From Akkermansia sp. (lineage in GTDB: Bacteria > Verrucomicrobiota > Verrucomicrobiia > Verrucomicrobiales > Akkermansiaceae): a stretch of 7,502 nucleotides of DNA. Of the stretch, positions 6,215-7,502 are shown piece after piece. The notes under the pieces are model-generated. The model saw nothing but the letters and a program-made list of their open reading frames with translations. It had not been told where the DNA came from and ran no database searches. Position 1 is the stretch's first letter. The number at the start of each line of letters is the position of its first letter. Position numbers and translations under genes: made by a program. Location of the stretch: contig JAIFNK010000041.1 of the NCBI GenBank assembly GCA_020047775.1, forward strand, positions 1 through 7,502, given 5' to 3'.

Positions 6215-6754
6215 TTATTTGCCGACGCTCTTGCCTTCCTTGCGGCGAACTTTCTCACCGACGTAGCGAACGCCCTTGCCCTTGTAGGGTTCAGGTGGAT
6301 AGAAACCACGGACTTCGGCAGCGAACTGACCGACGAGTTGCTTGTCGATACCTTCCACCTTGATCTTGGTGTTTTCAACGACAGTGACGTTGAGACCCGA
6401 AGGGATGGGGTGAAGGAGCGGATGCGAACGGCCGAGGGAGAGGTCAAGGTCCGAGCCCTTGACCGCCGCACGGAGACCGACGCCGATGATTTCAAGATCC
6501 TTCACGAATCCCGTGGAGACGCCGACGATCATGTTCTGAACGAGGCTGCGGGCGGTGCCGTGGAGGGCTTTGTGCTGACGAAGCTCGGTGGCGCGTGAGA
6601 CGACAACAGTGCCGTCTTCGCTGGTGAGCGAGATGCCTTCGGGAAGCGGGAAGTCGAGTTTGCCCTTGGGGCCTTCGACGATCACCGTGCGGCCGTCAAG
6701 TTTGACGGCGACCTTCGCGGGGACAGAGATTGGTTTGAGTCCGACTCGTGACAT
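6215..6754 (-). CDS. rplF: 50S ribosomal protein L6
   Basis: L6 binds 23S rRNA near the sarcin-ricin loop and the base of the L7/L12 stalk, close to where elongation factors act. The 179 residues are typical (about 177-180). It begins [15 protein letters not shown] and holds two related alpha/beta domains: [16 protein letters not shown] in the first and the [32 protein letters not shown] segment in the second. It closes with the family signature [15 protein letters not shown] and a basic [10 protein letters not shown] tail. ATG at 6754 is preceded by AAGGA about ten bases upstream, the best ribosome-binding-site candidate in the window. It lies 30 bases after rpsH and 41 before rplR. Confidence 0.98.
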   Translation of the reverse strand: MSRVGLKPISVPAKVAVKLDGRTVIVEGPKGKLDFPLPEGISLTSEDGTVVVSRATELRQHKALHGTARSLVQNMIVGVSTGFVKDLEIIGVGLRAAVKGSDLDLSLGRSHPLLHPIPSGLNVTVVENTKIKVEGIDKQLVGQFAAEVRGFYPPEPYKGKGVRYVGEKVRRKEGKSVGK

Positions 6755-6784
6755 GGTAGTGTTTTCCTTTTTACGAGTTAGGGT

Positions 6785-7180
6785 TTACCAGACGTTGGCG
6801 AGGAGCTCGCCGCCGAGGTTTTGCTTCTTGGCGGATCCACCGGACATGACGCCCTTGGAGGTGGAGACGATGGAGATGCCCAGACCGGACATGACGCGTG
6901 GAACCTCGTTGGCGCCGATGTAGTGGCGGCGGCCGGGAGTGGAGACGCGCTTGAGGTCGGTGAGGACCGAGCGGCCGTCGATGAACTTCGGCTTCAGCTT
7001 GAGCGTGGTGCGCTCGCCGGTGACGACTTCATAGTTCCAGAGGTAGCCTTCTTCCTGGAGGATGCGGGCGATGTCCGCCTTGATCTTGGAATAAGGAGCG
7101 GTGAATTCCTCGTTGCCGGCGCGGGCGGCGTTTTTGAAACGCGTGAGGAAATCGGAGATTGGATCGGTGAGAACTGCCAT
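6785..7180 (-). CDS. rpsH: 30S ribosomal protein S8
   Basis: S8 binds the central domain of 16S rRNA early in 30S assembly; in E. coli it also represses the spc operon by binding its mRNA near rplE. The 131 residues fit the family. It starts MAVLTDPISDFLTRFKNAARAGNE, has YSKIKADIARILQEEGY, and ends with the signature STSKGVMSGGSAKKQNLGGELLANVW (parts: STSKGVMSG, GGELLANVW). ATG at 7180 follows an A-rich leader without a clear Shine-Dalgarno. It follows rplE by 34 bases; the usual rpsN (S14) is absent from this gap. Any S8 feedback site equivalent to that of E. coli would lie beyond the right edge. Confidence 0.98.
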   Translation of the reverse strand: MAVLTDPISDFLTRFKNAARAGNEEFTAPYSKIKADIARILQEEGYLWNYEVVTGERTTLKLKPKFIDGRSVLTDLKRVSTPGRRHYIGANEVPRVMSGLGISIVSTSKGVMSGGSAKKQNLGGELLANVW

Positions 7181-7214
7181 AACAGGTGCTTTCTTTTAGA
7201 TGGGGTGCGGTGTG

Positions 7215-7502
7215 TTAGTTGGCAGCGGCGGCTTCGGCTTCAACTTCGTTGGCCTTCTTCATGTCGCGGAACGGCATGCCAAGCTCCATGAGCAGGGCGC
7301 GTCCTTCAGCGTCGGTTGGCGCGGAGGTCACGAAAATCAGGTCGAAGCCGATAGTGCGCTTGATCTGGTCGATTTCGATTTCCGGGAAAATGGATTGGTC
7401 ACTGATGCCACAGGCGTAGTTGCCGCGGCCGTCGAACGACTTCGAGGAAATCCCGCGGAAGTCGCGGATGTTCGGAGCGGTGACGTTGATGAACCGGTGC
7501 AT
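7215..7502 (-). CDS. rplE: 50S ribosomal protein L5 (N-terminal half outside the window)
   Basis: L5 carries 5S rRNA into the central protuberance and contacts the P-site tRNA. Only the last 95 residues are visible, about half of the usual 180. They align with the second half of the family: [31 protein letters not shown], then [34 protein letters not shown]. The Met encoded at 7502-7500 sits where L5 has an internal residue before the RLIN/RFIN helix, so it is not the start. After the usual GMPF end, a short tail [16 protein letters not shown] is added. This is the first visible gene of the minus-strand cluster; rplX and rplN would be expected to its right. Confidence 0.96.
   Translation of the reverse strand: MHRFINVTAPNIRDFRGISSKSFDGRGNYACGISDQSIFPEIEIDQIKRTIGFDLIFVTSAPTDAEGRALLMELGMPFRDMKKANEVEAEAAAAN

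Noticed and set aside
5013..6266. A 417-codon open frame on the plus strand across rpsE, rplR and the end of rplF
   Set aside because: It is antisense to three certain ribosomal genes. Its Ala/Thr-rich middle is simply the complement of the Gly codons in the S5 extension.
7181..7214. The rplE-rpsH gap as a hidden rpsN gene or remnant
   Set aside because: At 34 bases it is too short for S14 (at least about 61 codons), and no S14-like residues can be read in any frame.
1..7502. CRISPR arrays, tRNA or rRNA genes, insertion sequences, phage or defence genes
   Set aside because: No direct-repeat/spacer pattern, cloverleaf, transposase motif or defence domain was seen; almost all bases are accounted for by core genes.

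Overview
This window looks like part of a chromosome of a Gram-negative member of the PVC superphylum, most likely Verrucomicrobiota. The call rests on three things. The ribosomal genes run rplE-rpsH-rplF-rplR-rpsE-rplO-secY with no rpsN between rplE and rpsH and no rpmD between rpsE and rplO, as I remember for Chlamydia. A DUF3127 gene is present, a family I know mainly from Bacteroidota and Verrucomicrobiota. Base composition is GC-rich, and most start codons lack a Shine-Dalgarno sequence. No 16S or marker comparison was possible, so the phylum is an inference.

Layout. Bases 1-759 (+) hold the 3' part of a SurA/PpiC-type parvulin foldase gene. Bases 760-973 are non-coding, with only a weak promoter-like signal near the end. 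Bases 974-1369 (+) encode a DUF3127 protein with an SSB-like acidic tail. Bases 1378-1442 hold a compact REPIN-like double palindrome between two convergent genes. From 1445 to the end everything is on the minus strand, in transcription order from the right edge: rplE (5' end outside the window), rpsH, rplF, rplR, rpsE, rplO, an intrinsic-terminator-like hairpin, secY, adk and map.

How the genes work together. The minus-strand block is the second half of the spc ribosomal-protein operon (L5, S8, L6, L18, S5, L15). It leads into the SecY translocon channel, then adenylate kinase and methionine aminopeptidase. Ribosome assembly, membrane insertion and N-terminal processing of nascent chains are therefore linked in one gene cluster. 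The strong hairpin with a T-run between rplO and secY suggests that expression of secY-adk-map is reduced or uncoupled relative to the ribosomal genes.

I see no unknown multi-gene system here; most of the window is core housekeeping. The points worth a second look are a Gly-rich decapeptide-repeat extension on ribosomal protein S5, a 9-bp GATC-phased tandem repeat between rpsE and rplO, the terminator inside the operon, the REPIN-like element, an extra C-terminal membrane helix on SecY, the SSB-like tip of the DUF3127 protein, and the general absence of Shine-Dalgarno sequences.
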